Below are positions 11,168 to 24,407 of a stretch of DNA of 64,000 bases, in pieces. The notes below the pieces were generated by a model. That model was given only the letters and a program-made list of their open reading frames with translations, was not told the origin of the DNA and ran no database searches. The translations under genes and the position numbers were made by a program. Source of the stretch: Astrocystis sublimbata (lineage: Eukaryota; Ascomycota; Sordariomycetes; Xylariales; Xylariaceae); assembly GCA_022453515.1 (NCBI GenBank), contig JAJNNY010000007.1, positions 248,001 to 312,000 on the forward strand, written 5' to 3'. The first letter of the stretch is position 1. The number at the start of each line of letters is the position of its first letter.

Positions 11168-11571
11168 ATATTGATTGATGCTAGATTTGTATTTTCTTTT
11201 TATGTTTAACCCGACGCTAATGTAGGTTAACAAGTGAGGGGGCAAGCTGGAGTGAATTCAGCATGTTAGGATGTGTAAAGATCATAGGAGTGAACTGAAT
11301 ATTGCTGTTCTACTAACAACCTACTAACTTATTTATGTGTTTTTTGTTAAATTAATTAGATGATCTATCTATCTATCATATATCTATATATTTACATTTG
11401 GGCTAGATAGATTATTGTGCTCCGTCCATTAATTTTCTTACCTAGAACGTGACTGTAGATGTTTAAGGGGCACCCTGATGATATGTTTGGTATCCCTAAT
11501 AACAGAACCATGGGAAATGCTCGTTCAATATATTGTTTTATTCATAGATACACCATCTATTATTTTATAAT
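11168..11571. other. intergenic, AT-rich
   Basis: 404 bases with a short ATCT-rich run near 11360-11390. It holds the 3' flank of the tRNA gene and of the SGNH esterase gene. No gene is seen. Confidence 0.4.
11192..11201 (+). terminator. Pol III terminator of tRNA-Lys
   Basis: Two T runs, T4 and T5 separated by one C, lie about 25 nt after the mature tRNA end on the sense strand. This is the usual RNA polymerase III stop. Confidence 0.7.
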
Positions 11572-13012
11572 TTATCTGAGGATTGCTAGGGGAAACTGAT
11601 CAGCGATAGCCTGGTAGCCTGCCAGATTTGGGTGTAGATGGTCACCACCATCGTACTGGGAAGCGAGTTGTGCTGGTCGGGATGGGTCAGCGAGGAACTT
11701 GGCGAAGTCGATCGATGAGACGAAGCTACCACCGCCCCCGCTGAGGATCCATTTGTTCGTGTTCTGCCGCGCCGTATCGCGTACTGGGTTGCTGTATGCC
11801 TGCCCGTTGCCACCGAACGGCGCGATAGTTGCCCCGAACATTGTGATACCGGCTGCTTTGGCCTCGTTTGCGATGGTCGTAAATGTTGTTTGCAGAGAAT
11901 TGGTAATTTGCCCCTGGGTTCCCGAATCTGGTGAGCCGGTGCCGATGTCATTCACGCCTTCGAAGACGAGACCATATTTAGCGCCGGCCACTTGCAGGAG
12001 ATCACGCTTATAGCGCTGCGCTAGCGGTGGGCCCAACCCGCCTCTTAGAACCGTGTTGCCCCCCGCTGCTTGATTGACGACAGCGATGTTGGTGATATTC
12101 TCCTTTTGCATCCTGGCGAGAAGTAGGTCGGGCCATCTAGTTCTCGAGTTAGTTTTCGCTCCAATTCTTTCTCTGCGAAATCAGTTGGGCTCACCGGTTG
12201 TTCTTATTGTCGGTACTACCGCGGCCGTCGGTGATGCTATCACCGAGTATCACCAAGGCTGTCGTCGACTTGGGCGCCCAGGCCTCGACAGCATTCAAGA
12301 AATACCAATGGGCCGTGCTTGCGCCGGTCACGGTAGAGGCATTGACGTGGTTCCCCTGCTGCATCCACGAGGTTGTACGACTACCGGGGTGCCCCGTAAT
12401 GCTGCTCCCAGACTGGCCGGCTTGAGAATATAGAGTGACAGTGATCATGGACTGCGGCTCAATCTTGACGTCTATGGGATCTGTATAAACCACTTGACCT
12501 TGCGGTATGCTCACCGAGGCTGCGCCGTCGAACGTGAGCCCCTTTAGGGTTTCAGAGTCAACACCACTAACACCAGCAGCACCACCCGCGGGCAGAGCGA
12601 GCGATGCCGCAGTAATGGGCAGGGGACTGCCGCCGAACACATTAGAGATCTGGATACGGATCCGCTCCGCGCCGATGGACATATGGAGTGTCTGCCGAAG
12701 TGTGGCATCTCTGAACACGCCATTTCCGGCCTAGTAGGTGTATTAATACCCAGAGAGGATGAAATGTGACCAGGTGAGAGTGATACTCACGAATGGAGAC
12801 GGGGGTAGGTTATCGGGCTCAACCAGTTGTGGCATAGAGGTCCAGGTGGCTACCCAGTGATTGTCTGCGTCTTGTCTCCGTCTTATTTTCTTGCCCTCGA
12901 GAGGAATTCCCAGGACGCACGTTGTCCATAGTAGACAGACTGCTGCCGACCACAAGTTAAGCCTCGTGCCCCCTAACATATTCAAAGCAGAGAAGGAAGA
13001 AACAAAGTTCAC
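11572..13012 (-). CDS. secreted SGNH/GDSL-family esterase
   Basis: Three exons on the minus strand, 13012-12791, 12730-12195 and 12136-11572, give 440 residues. The introns are 60 and 58 nt; the second has CTAAC as branch point. A signal-anchor or signal peptide with some N-terminal extension lies at about residues 17-36. A beta-rich N-terminal domain is followed by an SGNH hydrolase domain. Block I is LGDSITDG with S239 the nucleophile, block III is EGVNDIG with N315, and block V is DHLHPN with D418 and H421. The RWPD after block I crosses the second splice junction, which supports that junction. Proteins of this layout resemble secreted carbohydrate or lipid esterases. Substrate unknown; rhamnogalacturonan or xylan acetyl groups are possible. 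Confidence 0.85.
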
Positions 13013-15014
13013 ATATAGTTTTTACAGCGAAAACATCAAGGCCAAGACAACGATAACTCGAAGAACAACATGGGCACCGGCACTGCTGTGGTTATATTTG
13101 CGGTCTGTCGATCATAATACAGTGGGGGCTCTCCAAAAGACCTCGGACGACGATCTCCGTTCCCCCCAAGAACTAGTATTTAGCCATGTGTGTCTAGCAG
13201 CCATGTGTGTCTAGCATGCATCACATGCATGATGGATGAATTATGGTAGATGGACACTATCCGGCTTGGGGAATCTCCTGACTAGTAGATGACAAGACGA
13301 CGGGGCTAAGAAGAACGGGACGGCATTGATAATGCGGTTTGCGCCATGCCGCAACAGTGACAGCCCTGAGGGCTTGCGCGGTATTTCTATGAGCAGTGCC
13401 GCTGGATCCAGACAGACGTGAGCGTGGTGTTTGTTCAGATCGGCTCACGATGGAGAGCGATGCGGCCGCCTCGGGTCATTCAAACACGGCCGCCCGCCGT
13501 TGGGTGAAGCGAATCTCGGGCGGTTACACGGCCACCGCCACCGCCGTGGTGCATTTCAGTTTCTTTATCTCAGGTATGTGTACACACATGGATGGCGCAG
13601 GATGTGGTGAGCATACAGTCAGTATCAGTGGTACAAGCCAAGGTTAGTGTGCGCTTTGCCGTGGACGATTGGACCACTCGACCATGGTGCCTCAACTCTG
13701 CAGCAGCCCGCATGGTCATTTCGAATAACAGGCGAGATGACATCTGACTCTCACACGTACGCCGGTAACGTATGGAGAGAGAGGTATGTCATTGGTTCGA
13801 GAGCAGATGCAGGGAGATTACGGCGGTGAGGAGCAACATGCATCCCGCGCTGAAGCATCATGTTTGCTAGGGCCTAGATTACCGTCGGCCTGAAGTCGGC
13901 TTCGTACGTCAAGTCAAAGTGGTCAATCAAACAAATCCAGCAGGTAAGTATAGGGAATCATGGAAGGGCCAGACTTGCGTGGATGATTTCATGAGCATTT
14001 CGAACGCAAATGAGCTAGCTGTCTGTCTCGTGAAGGGACGGCTGATCTCACCACCTGCACCCAGCCACAGCCAGTACAGTACAGTAGATACCGGACCAGG
14101 GGGCCAGGTAAGGTACAGACCTACCTTAGCCTACCTATGCTGCGTATTCAAGTTCATGTGATTGGACAGATTCAGCTTCACTAGTACGAGTACACAATCG
14201 ATAGAGCGCGGGCATATGCGACTGCCCCTCCCGCTTGCGGCACGCGGCATACAGTGCATATCTGGCTCCTACTAGAACTGTGTACACATCTACCCTGTGA
14301 AGCTCCGTCACCGGCTCTGACGAAGGACGCGTGAAGTGAGCGACTGACGACCTCAACACAATGGATCAATTGAATGGAACTCAGAAGCATCGAGACTGCA
14401 ATTACCATCCTGGACATGACTATGAGTACCTAGGTACTTATATATGGTCTGAGCAGTCGAAGCTGAGAGACACTGTTTACTTAGCCCAGTTGGAATCACG
14501 AGCTTGGCGTTGACCAGCACCACTCGAATCGACACTGGCCGAGCTGCCCACGTTTTTGCCCCTCCAAGGAGCTAAAGGCTGAGCTACAGGTGGCAGGTAC
14601 CTAAGGTAGGTACCTGTGCCGCCTGTATGTACTGTGCCGACTGTCAATGGCTTGCGTCTGGCCGACTCGGGCCCTCCTCTGGTAGCATTTCGCTTTTTTC
14701 CCCCAGGTCGAGCTTCGATAGGTTGACTCACGGAACGGCGCCAAAGATCCCATTCCGCAATCCAATCGTTGCCTGTGCTTCCCGTCTCTCGTCCGGTATT
14801 TCTGCGAAACTTAATTTGTCTTCTATTTCCATCTTCCATACCACGCCCCCCCGTAATCTCACTCTAGCTCCGGCCCGTCTCTTGTCTGTTTCGCTGTAGC
14901 AACCCGACTTGCGCCCTCTTACCAGTATAGCTTCGATTCTTGCTGCCATCGCGCTGTGCCATACGAGACAGGACAGGACAAGTTAAATCACGACAAGTCA
15001 GAACTGTATCCATC
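13013..15014. other. intergenic, divergent promoters
   Basis: 2 kb between the divergent SGNH esterase and DAHP synthase genes. An ACCTAAGGTAGGTACC palindrome lies at 14596-14615. The DAHP synthase leader from about 14680 is pyrimidine-rich. No protein-like frame is seen. Confidence 0.45.
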
Positions 15015-16569
<1,555 letters not shown>

Positions 16570-17103
16570 GGTCTTTGTGCGTGATATGTATATGACAATA
16601 GGCCAAGTGGCCAGGGCTGGGGCGAGTAGAGCGACAGCATCAGCAACAGCGATTGATGCTCGCGGAACAGCTCAGCGGAGGCTGGACTGCATGATATCCG
16701 AAACGGTTCAAAAGCGAAATAGGGCGGCCCATCGGACATGGAACGCTTTGCCATCTATTCGTCCAAAAGTTTTAAAAAGTAATGGAGATTTCAGGGTCAA
16801 AAAAGGGATAAGGCTGTGAGCGGCGGGAGTTGATACAATGAAATTTAATCATGTCATAATAAGGCATGCATAATAGAGGTGGTCCCTCCTAACTCTTTAG
16901 ACGTGTTTTGACGATTCAAGTTGTTCGTTTTGACGGTGAGAAGGCTGCTGCACCCAGTCCGGAACACTACTTAGTAACCATTACTCCAAACGCCAGGCTC
17001 AGCAAGGGTAAACAACAAAATCAATCCCCTCGTCCCAAGGTACTAGTATACAAGACTCGTTATCGTAGTAGGTATTGGTGTCGAACCTGGAATCGCGGGG
17101 TAT
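16570..17103. other. intergenic, convergent gene ends
   Basis: 3' ends of the DAHP synthase and Cys-rich membrane-protein genes. No gene is seen. Confidence 0.4.
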
Positions 17104-17647
17104 TTAACGGCCGGCGGCGGGTGGGACAGGTGCGTAGGAGGCTGTATCTGCATCCCCGGCCCTATTTCGGTTGCCATGGCTGTTGACACTGGGGAGGTCG
17201 GGGTTCTTCTTGCCGCGGCGCATATCCTCGACGCGCTTGGCGGCAGCCCAGGCGAGGAGGCCGGCGGTGCCCAGCAGGAAGGCCCAGACGATGATCTGGT
17301 CCTTGCGGGAGTCGCGCTGGATGCAGGTGGAGAGGACGTCCTCGGTGCCGGGGGTGGCGTCCTTGCAGATGGGCAGGTTCTGGGCCAGGCAGAAGGCGTG
17401 GGTGCACTGGGCGCACGAGGCCTGGGAGTCGCCGGAGGAGAGCTGGATCAGGGTGCTGTTCTTAAAGCAGGTGCATTTGCAGAAGAGGGGGGCGGCTGTC
17501 GATTGATGAGGAGGTGATGTTAGCATGGTGTAGTGTACACGACGATCAGGGTGATGGATGGGTGAGCTGGAGCGACTTACACGATGCTGCGGCTAGGGAA
17601 GCGAGGATGCCGAGGAAGAGGAGCAGGATGTGGTTGATTCGGAGCAT
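17104..17647 (-). CDS. small Cys-rich type I membrane protein
   Basis: Two exons on the minus strand, 17647-17581 and 17495-17104, with an 85-nt GT-AG intron (branch GCTAAC), give 152 residues. A signal peptide (MLRINHILLLFLGILASLAAA) is followed by an extracytoplasmic domain with eight Cys in the pattern CKCTC...C..C...C...C...C. One transmembrane segment (IIVWAFLLGTAGLLAWAAA) and a basic, Pro-rich cytoplasmic tail complete it. The QRDSRKDQIIVWAF junction before the membrane is strongly patterned, suggesting a conserved family, but I cannot attach a function. The start is chosen because it opens the signal peptide; the longer frame upstream is not protein-like. It may reside in the ER, vacuole or plasma membrane. 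Confidence 0.75.
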
Positions 17648-18134
17648 GGCAGACGAGGCATGGAGGCCGGGTGGGCCTGCGACGATGGAGAACTGGAGAA
17701 CTGGGCAATGAATGTTTGAACAGTACGGCTCCGTGAAAGTTGTGACTTGAGTGTGATCGTTACTGACAGTTAAAGGTGAGTGAGGCACATGTACTGGCGA
17801 ATACCTCCAGGCCCGCCAGGCTAGATTCAAGATGCCAAGACCCTCCTCGCCTCGCTCCCCCGATTGATCTGCAAGGGACTGAGAACTGCTCTAGACCTAA
17901 CAAGGCAGTCTCACAAGCAGACTAACCAGACTAGGTACTCACCATGATAAGTGGATATGTTGTGGCTGAAGCTCCGCGACAAGTGGGGCTTCGCTCAGCC
18001 ACAGCAGCCCCCACCAGCGGGGGGAGCAGCCCGATTCCATGGATTCCCATTTACCAATTGGCCAAAAAAGTTGACGTCTCGAGATCTGAGTTGCCCTTGT
18101 TGACTACATCCTATCCCACCCATTGTCCGACATA
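17648..18134. other. divergent promoter region
   Basis: 487 bases between the divergent Cys-rich membrane-protein and mL50 genes. No gene is seen. Confidence 0.4.
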
Positions 18135-19519
18135 ATGCGCCGTATATCGAGGCTGACAAGGCCGTCCAGCCTGCTCTCTACTCCGGCTGTCTCCTCCTCG
18201 TCTCATTCCACCCAATTGTCCAGGACTGCTGCCGCCGCCAGCCCCTTCACCACCACCACCACCACCACCATAACCCAGAGTTCCCGCCTCGTTCGGCGGC
18301 CGACAACAACAGCACCCTACCCTTCCACCGCCAGTCTGGGCCGTTTCTATTCCGCCGATAAGAACGCTGGACCCGATAAACAGCAGAGTCTTCGCGACTT
18401 GCCATCCGAAGCCGAAGCCCGCACCGCCGACCAGATTATCGCCTCAGATGTCGAAGCTACCGAAGTTGAGGGTGCCGAAATCGATGCCTACAGCCCATTA
18501 CTAGACGAACCCTTAGACACATATGGCCCCTACGCCACTCCACCTCCTCGCGTCGAGGCCGCCCGCGAAAATGAGGTCGCTGATCCCAAATATATCCCCG
18601 CTTCCACCTCCCGTGGCCTGAAGACAGTCGGAGGGTTGGCCAACTGGTGGGACCGGCCCGGTAACTGGGCCCTCGACGGCGATTTCACGAGCTTCAGGCC
18701 GCGCCATAAGGTCACCACCCCCGTGCTGGTGGAGGCCGCTGTTCGCCGCGCTCTCGTCGAGGCTCACGCCCTCCGCAACGCCGGCCACGAACAGGATCTC
18801 GTGACCGTCTGGCCTTCCGCTTTGTCCAAGAGCCACCTGCAGCGTCTCTTGACATCGGATCTGAAAACCGGCCAGGATGGCACCGTCGTTCTGGGTGGTG
18901 ATTTCTCGCCTGTGGTGGAGGCCTTACAGTGGAAGGACGCCGAGGACAGCCCCGCAGACAACCATGAAGTCACATCATCGCTAGCCGATGATCTGACGGT
19001 TGATGAAGTTGCGGCCTTGGCCCAGACATGGGATCCCAGCTGGAAGACCATCTCGCTCGCTGACTCGCGCCTCCGTTTTGCCGTATGTCATTTCCAATTC
19101 TGTTCTCATAAGTCGAATCTCTATTTCGTTCGCCGTAACAAGCACCGTTCTGGCTCGGCTCGCTAATGACACTAAATCCGTTGCAGGTTACGAAGCGCGT
19201 GTTTCAGCTTACCGGCCAGCTGGTGCCCGATCACCTGCTCACCAGTGTCAATACCGTCAACGCCCTTCTGCGCACCCTCAAGAAGCCTCCCAAACCCGCC
19301 ACGCTGACGGAAGAGATTGAGAAGCGCAGCCCGGAGCTGCTTGATATGCCAAACGTCACCGTCGCCGCCAAGCGCGTCACCCGTGGTGACAAGGAGAAAG
19401 CACTCGGCCGCCTCAAGCTTATGCACAAGGAGTTCAAGAAGCGCGATATCCCCGCCTACGGCCACGGTTACGCCAGGAAGGGCGATGAGATCAAGAAACT
19501 AGATCCAAGAAATACATAG
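18135..19519 (+). CDS. MRPL50: mitochondrial large-subunit ribosomal protein mL50
   Basis: Two exons, 18135-19082 and 19187-19519, give 426 residues. The intron is 104 nt, in phase 0, with a CTAAT branch. The N-terminus is rich in Arg, Ser and Thr without acids (MRRISRLTRPSSLL), a mitochondrial presequence. The GLANWWDRPGNW and RPRHKVTTPVLVEAAVRRALVEA segments, followed by a helical C-terminus (VTKRVFQLTGQLVPDHLLTS), fit the Ribosomal_L50 family of the mitochondrial large subunit. The acidic linker at about residues 80-140 is low complexity. The gene name follows the family; fungal naming differs between species. Confidence 0.8.
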
Positions 19520-21389
19520 GAGCACGCTGGCAGCAAACCCTAGCACGACACTGTTCTTTCTCACATGCCCTGTGTATGTGTGTGCGGTCCTGCTTGCGCG
19601 GGATTGGCAGGGAGTCAACCAGCGACCATTTGAGGATAGTAAAGCATGGTGACCTTGTTCTTAGCGTCACTTCCATGCCATTGGGGCCTGTATATTTCAC
19701 ATGATGTACATTCTATTAGTTCCACCTCAAGGATGGCTCGCCACAGTATACGGTTGTACATCCGCGTCGGTCATTCCGCATGCTGTGTTAGATGGTGTAG
19801 AGCTCGAACGTCCGCTTTGAGCCTCCCAGCATTTTCTGTGTAGATACGTGTACCATATAAATATACCTCACCATTGCGGAAGTCATGGTAATGTCCACAC
19901 ACAATATGTTCTTTATAAGCCCTGTTTCCGCTGCATTGCGTTCTCTGTGATCAAAATCCAGACCCCTGATGAATACTTACTTACCTTGGTTATCGAGAAG
20001 CTTGTTAGGGATCGACTTTATGCCGCCCAAACATGCTCATATCAAGCCACGCTGAATCTGTTTCAGACACCAAATGATCATTCACTCGCCGTGATCGTGG
20101 TCCCTCGTACACATACCACCACGGCGAGGAGGGGTACTTTGCCCCTTTACTATACGGAGAAATAACGTTTGCTTACATGGCGCTTTCATGCCCGTGTGCT
20201 CAGAAGTATATCAACAGCTCCATATCACAGCACAAGAAATGAGCTCGGGAAGAGAGAGGTACAAACAACATACATTTCCTCACAATTTCTGGCATCTTCA
20301 ACTGGAGTGCCACACTACTGTAGTACGCCACGTCGCATGAGTAGAGTCAAAAACATGCCACACCTGCGCTTTAAGTGAAAACCACCCTTCCCAGAATAGA
20401 CTATTTTAAGGTGTACAACTCCAAGGCTTTGTCATAATGCCTCCCTGCATTCGACAAACCATACCACGAAGATGTACGGCTGTGTGTCAAGTGCGGCTAG
20501 AACGGCATATAGACCCTCCACGTTGCTGCTTAATGGACTAAATGCTCGAGATAGATGGGGGTTATATCGCCACAGTTTTGAAGAGTTTCGCCCCTTCTGG
20601 CAGGCATATGATGTGACATAGGGAGAAGAGGGGTTAGAAGTGAAATGCCAAATGCGACATGTCCAACATACAACTTCATAAGTTACGAAAGTTTGTAAGC
20701 GGTTTCAGGGGCGAACAGAGATGGGTGATCTAGGTGAGTCCATGTCTAGCGAGCGAAACCCTCACGAGTTGATGGAAGGCGAAAGTGAACATTATGACGA
20801 CTGGCGGATCCATATCGACTACACTTCATCTAGGGCAACGGTTGGTGCACCTGTCAACTCTCACCAAGCTGGTTTCAGACACTGAGTGTACCCCTAGAAG
20901 ACTAGTCACTGCAAATTTTCCTCTGGCCAGTCAAGAGACCAGATTTGATGTACCCGTCACGCGAAGTTGGCATCATCTGACGAGGCCCTGTCCAGTCCTC
21001 ATAGTACGACGTGATACATAAACCTGGAATCATAAATCCAGTTGTGGCGATGTACCACCTAGTAGTACGACGGGATGTAAGTGCCCTCAAACCGGCGGCG
21101 TTATGTCGCTAGGTTTCGTGGCAACTTACTGGCGTGTTCCAAAGCTAAGTACATAACCAGAAACAGGGAGCAACGTGTTATGGATCTTTTAGGCCTGCCG
21201 ACTCGTTTCTTGTGTACTCTTATGTCCTTGTCAACACTTCGCTGCAAGGTGAGCTTATAATGAGACTAGGGAAACTGATTTCTTGCCCTTTCACCTGCGA
21301 CGTGACTTGACATAAGTGAGTATCATATATATGCTACGCTGTTGCAAGTTATATTGTACCGCACTCAGGTCCCTCGTCCACTCGCCAAC
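19520..21389. other. intergenic
   Basis: 1.87 kb between same-strand genes. Only short frames occur. An AT-rich TATA-like run (catatatatg, about 21325) lies about 60 nt before the arylsulfotransferase-like start codon. Confidence 0.4.
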
Positions 21390-23302
21390 ATGCATTCCTT
21401 TCGGTCTTTTCCACAATACTTAGCAGCAGCCTATGTTGTAATGCTTCAAGTCGTTGTTGCGGATGTACCGCTGATCACGGATGCTGATGCTTATAACGCC
21501 TGGGCTTTTGGCGACCGACCCAGCCAGACTTATTATTCTTCTCGTCTCATATCTCCGCTCTTTTTGGTGAATACATGGGACAAGGAGGCAGCGACAACCG
21601 GGTCGCAGTTAGTATTTTTATGTTATTTATTCTCTCATGCGACTGAAATTCACCGTTTCAGAGCTACATTTGAACCCCTAAGAATACCTCATAAAGCGGT
21701 CGGTTTTGTCCCATTGATGGTAGATTCTGACTCTTCTTCCCCAACAGCATCTTCATGGCACCAGGAATCCCTGGCCAGGGGCTTTCGCCCATGATCTTGT
21801 CGAGCGATGACCTGAGTCTTGTGTATGTGGATCCGAACTGGAATGGAGGTACCGATGCCCGGGTGCAGTTCTATGACGGCAGCCCCTATTTAACCTTTTG
21901 GACAGGCTTTTCCGAAAGCGGGCATGGTTCGGGAGGGGGTGTGATGGTCGACTCGAGCTATCACATGTTCAAGAACTTGACGACTAAGGGGCTGGATACG
22001 GGGGCTGATATTCACGATTTCACTTTGAGCCGCGACGGCGGTGCTATTATGAGCAACTATCACGTCAAAGAAGCAGACTTGACGTCCATTGGCGGTCCGG
22101 CCAAGGGCAACTTGCTAGATTGTGCGTTCCAAGAAGTGGATGTGGCAACGGGCGAGGTGCGTTTCACATGGACAGCAAGTGAGCATTTCAACTTGACAGA
22201 AAGCCTGTCGGACAAATACAAAGATGCGGACACTGCTTTTGACTGGTTCCACATCAACGCCGTCTCGAAGACCGCAGATGGAAACTACCTGATCTCCACC
22301 CGTCATCTCCATGCCGTAGCTCTGATCGATGGCACAGATGGAAGCCGGATATGGCAAGTGGGCGGTGTGAATAATTCCTTCAAGGACCACAGCGATGGAA
22401 AGGCGACAGATTTTGCCTTTCAGCATGACGCCCGCTTCGCTGACGACGATGAGACCCAGATTACACTGTTCGATAACCACGCCATGCACCCCACATCACC
22501 AACGTCTGGGTGCACAGAGGACTGTAGTCGAGCCATGCGTATCGCGCTTGACTACGATGCCATGGAGGTCCGGCTCGTGTCCGAGTTCTACCATCCCCAG
22601 AGCGTTCAGGCCTGGGCACAAGGCGGCTACGATCTCTTACCAGACGGCAACGCCATGATAGGATGGGGTGTCGTGCCGGCTATGACCGAGTTTGATGAAG
22701 CAGGGAATGCAATCCTGGATGTACAGGTTCGCCCTTGGAACACGACGGCTGTAGGGGGTGGTCCGTTATACCGGGTCTACAAGTTCGACTGGATCGGACA
22801 ACCGCCTTGGGATCCCAGCTGCGCTTTTGTCAACGGGACGGTGTACGTGAGCTGGAATGGTGCTACAGAAGTGGTGTCGTGGGAATTGGTAAGCGATGCA
22901 GAGTGACTAATGGATTGGTAGACACGCCTGCTGACATGTACTTCTAGGTCGGTGGGCCATCACCTCAGAAGTTGAAACCCATTACTACAGCGAAAAAGAA
23001 CGGTTTCGAGACGAGCATCCCAAGTCCAGTCGATGCCGCATATTTCCGCGTCAATGCCTGTATGCAACTCCTGGAGTCATTTGTTCCCCCTTCTGGTATG
23101 TCTCGGGAGCATAAATTGCCCTAACAGGTATCTATGCTCCCGAGACACCTGTAAAGCACTGTTTCATGAGCAATTCATTTACTGTAAAAGACAATTACTG
23201 ACTCCAGCGGTTGCAGTGGATGCCGATGGAAAGACGATCGGGTCTAGTAATATTATCGACACACATCGACCTGAGACTCTGCAGGACCAAGTACTCAATT
23301 AG
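21390..23302 (+). CDS. secreted arylsulfotransferase (ASST)-family protein
   Basis: Four exons, 21390-21607, 21748-22888, 22948-23059 and 23217-23302, give 518 residues. The introns are 140, 59 and 157 nt. A signal peptide at 1-24 (ending VVVADVP) is followed by a beta-propeller of the fungal Arylsulfotran_2 type. The marks are SHIFMAPGIPGQG, DIHDFTLSRDGGAIMSNYH, FDWFHINAVSKTADGNYLISTRH, GSRIWQVGG, FAFQHDARF and FDNHA. Bacterial relatives transfer sulfate between phenols; fungal members are uncharacterised, so activity is inference. The last intron (23060-23216) is needed: skipping it restores YFRVNALDADGKTIGSS, a good C-terminal strand, while reading through it stops after 21 codons. That intron is a repeated element described separately. 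Several N-glycosylation sequons are present. Confidence 0.8.
23056..23216 (+). repeat. introner-like foldback element, copy A (is intron 3 of the ASST gene)
   Basis: The whole 157-nt intron aligns with an intergenic segment at 40391-40560 on the other strand. Shared blocks in order are GTATGYAAC, CCTGGAGTCATTTRTTCCCC, CTTCTGG, the hairpin arms, ACCTGYAAA, TTTCAYGAGCAA, TACTGTAA and CAATTACTRA near the acceptor. A 13-bp perfect stem (23101-23113 with 23133-23145, TCTCGGGAGCATA and its complement) lies in the middle. The donor GTATGC, the branch TACTGAC and the acceptor TTGCAG are all in place. Confidence 0.8.
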
Positions 23303-23603
23303 AGGCTAGGAGCTGGGCTCGATCGGAGGATGTGAGCGTACGAACACGCAACAATCAACTGGGCATGTACACGATGCTTACTTATATACTTTTCAGACAC
23401 AATCAGCTAGTATATCTCATATTGCAGTGTGATGTAGCATTGGAAGAAGCTCGATGTATCATAGCTGAACATAAACATCTATTCGTATCCCCAAAATTCG
23501 GAATCATTCAAATATATCACATGCTTCTTGCGTGCCAGTCTAGAACTCCTCTTGATGAATGGCCGCATCAACGCAATGGCATCACGATCTCGCAGAGATA
23601 ATT
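23303..23603. other. intergenic, convergent gene ends
   Basis: 301 bases between the 3' ends of the ASST-family and cupin genes. No gene is seen. Confidence 0.4.
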
Positions 23604-24407
23604 TCAATCATCGTTCCCACTTCGGGGTAAACCCTCGGTACCCCTCCCATAATCCTCGCCTTTCCTCTCGCCTCCGATGAACAGTGGCTTCGTGTCCTGG
23701 AGTACGAAGACCATCCGGGCCCAGCTTGTCGTACTCGGGTTGCGCCACTGATTATCATAGGCCATTTCGGCCTCGGTCAGTAAAATTTGATTCACCAGGG
23801 GATTTATGAGACACAACGTAACAGTCCTGGGCACACTCGTGTCTCGTCTCACTATCTCACAGGTCCGCTCCCACAGGGACAAGCGTACATGTACGTCGCG
23901 ACACAGTTGACCAGGCGCAAAAAGAAGAAGAAAAAGAAAGACAAGAAGTATCCAACTCACAGAGTGCATCGTAGCGCGCTGCACAGCGATATCGCCTCTC
24001 ACCATGCGCGACTCGGAGCCATCGTCCAGAATCAGATCGACCTCGCCCTCCACGACGATGCCGAAATCAAGCGACTGCGTGCGGTGCATCATGCAGACGT
24101 ATCCGGGGCTGAAGTCGACCATTCTACAGACGGTGCCGCTCTTGGTCGCGAGGCCCAGGTCGCCGGCGGCGATCTTGGCGTCGTGGAAGCGCACGTCGGC
24201 GTCGTCGTTCAGGTCCGCGGGGAACTGGTTTGTGTAGATCTGGTTGAACCCCATGACGCCGCCCTCATACGGCTTCCACGACGCAGGCCGCGAGTCGGCG
24301 ATGATCGCCTTGCCCGCATCGTCGTGGCCCGTGATCAACGTCTTGGTGGGCGGGAGGTCGGTCTTAAACCCCTCCCCTGTGGGAGCGGTTGAACCCGAGG
24401 ATGACAT
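23604..24407 (-). CDS. cupin-fold protein
   Basis: Two exons on the minus strand, 24407-23961 and 23747-23604, give 196 residues. The intron (213 nt) begins GTGAGT and ends ATCAG; skipping it gives QRATMHSWRNPSTTSWARMVF, the usual end of a fungal cupin. The core SPGYVCMMHRTQSLDFGIVVEGEVDLILDDGSE and the following GDIAVQRATMHSW correspond to cupin motifs 1 and 2. H and E metal ligands are plausible, but no substrate can be named. No signal peptide, so it is probably cytosolic. The intron length is a multiple of three and has no stop in frame, so an unspliced form would insert 71 residues between the two motifs. The start is the ATG of MSSSGST; an in-frame upstream extension is low complexity. 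Confidence 0.75.
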   Translation of the reverse strand: MSSSGSTAPTGEGFKTDLPPTKTLITGHDDAGKAIIADSRPASWKPYEGGVMGFNQIYTNQFPADLNDDADVRFHDAKIAAGDLGLATKSGTVCRMVDFSPGYVCMMHRTQSLDFGIVVEGEVDLILDDGSESRMVRGDIAVQRATMHSVSWILLVFLFLLLFAPGQLCRDVHVRLSLWERTCEIVRRDTSVPRTVTLCLINPLVNQILLTEAEMAYDNQWRNPSTTSWARMVFVLQDTKPLFIGGERKGEDYGRGTEGLPRSGNDD

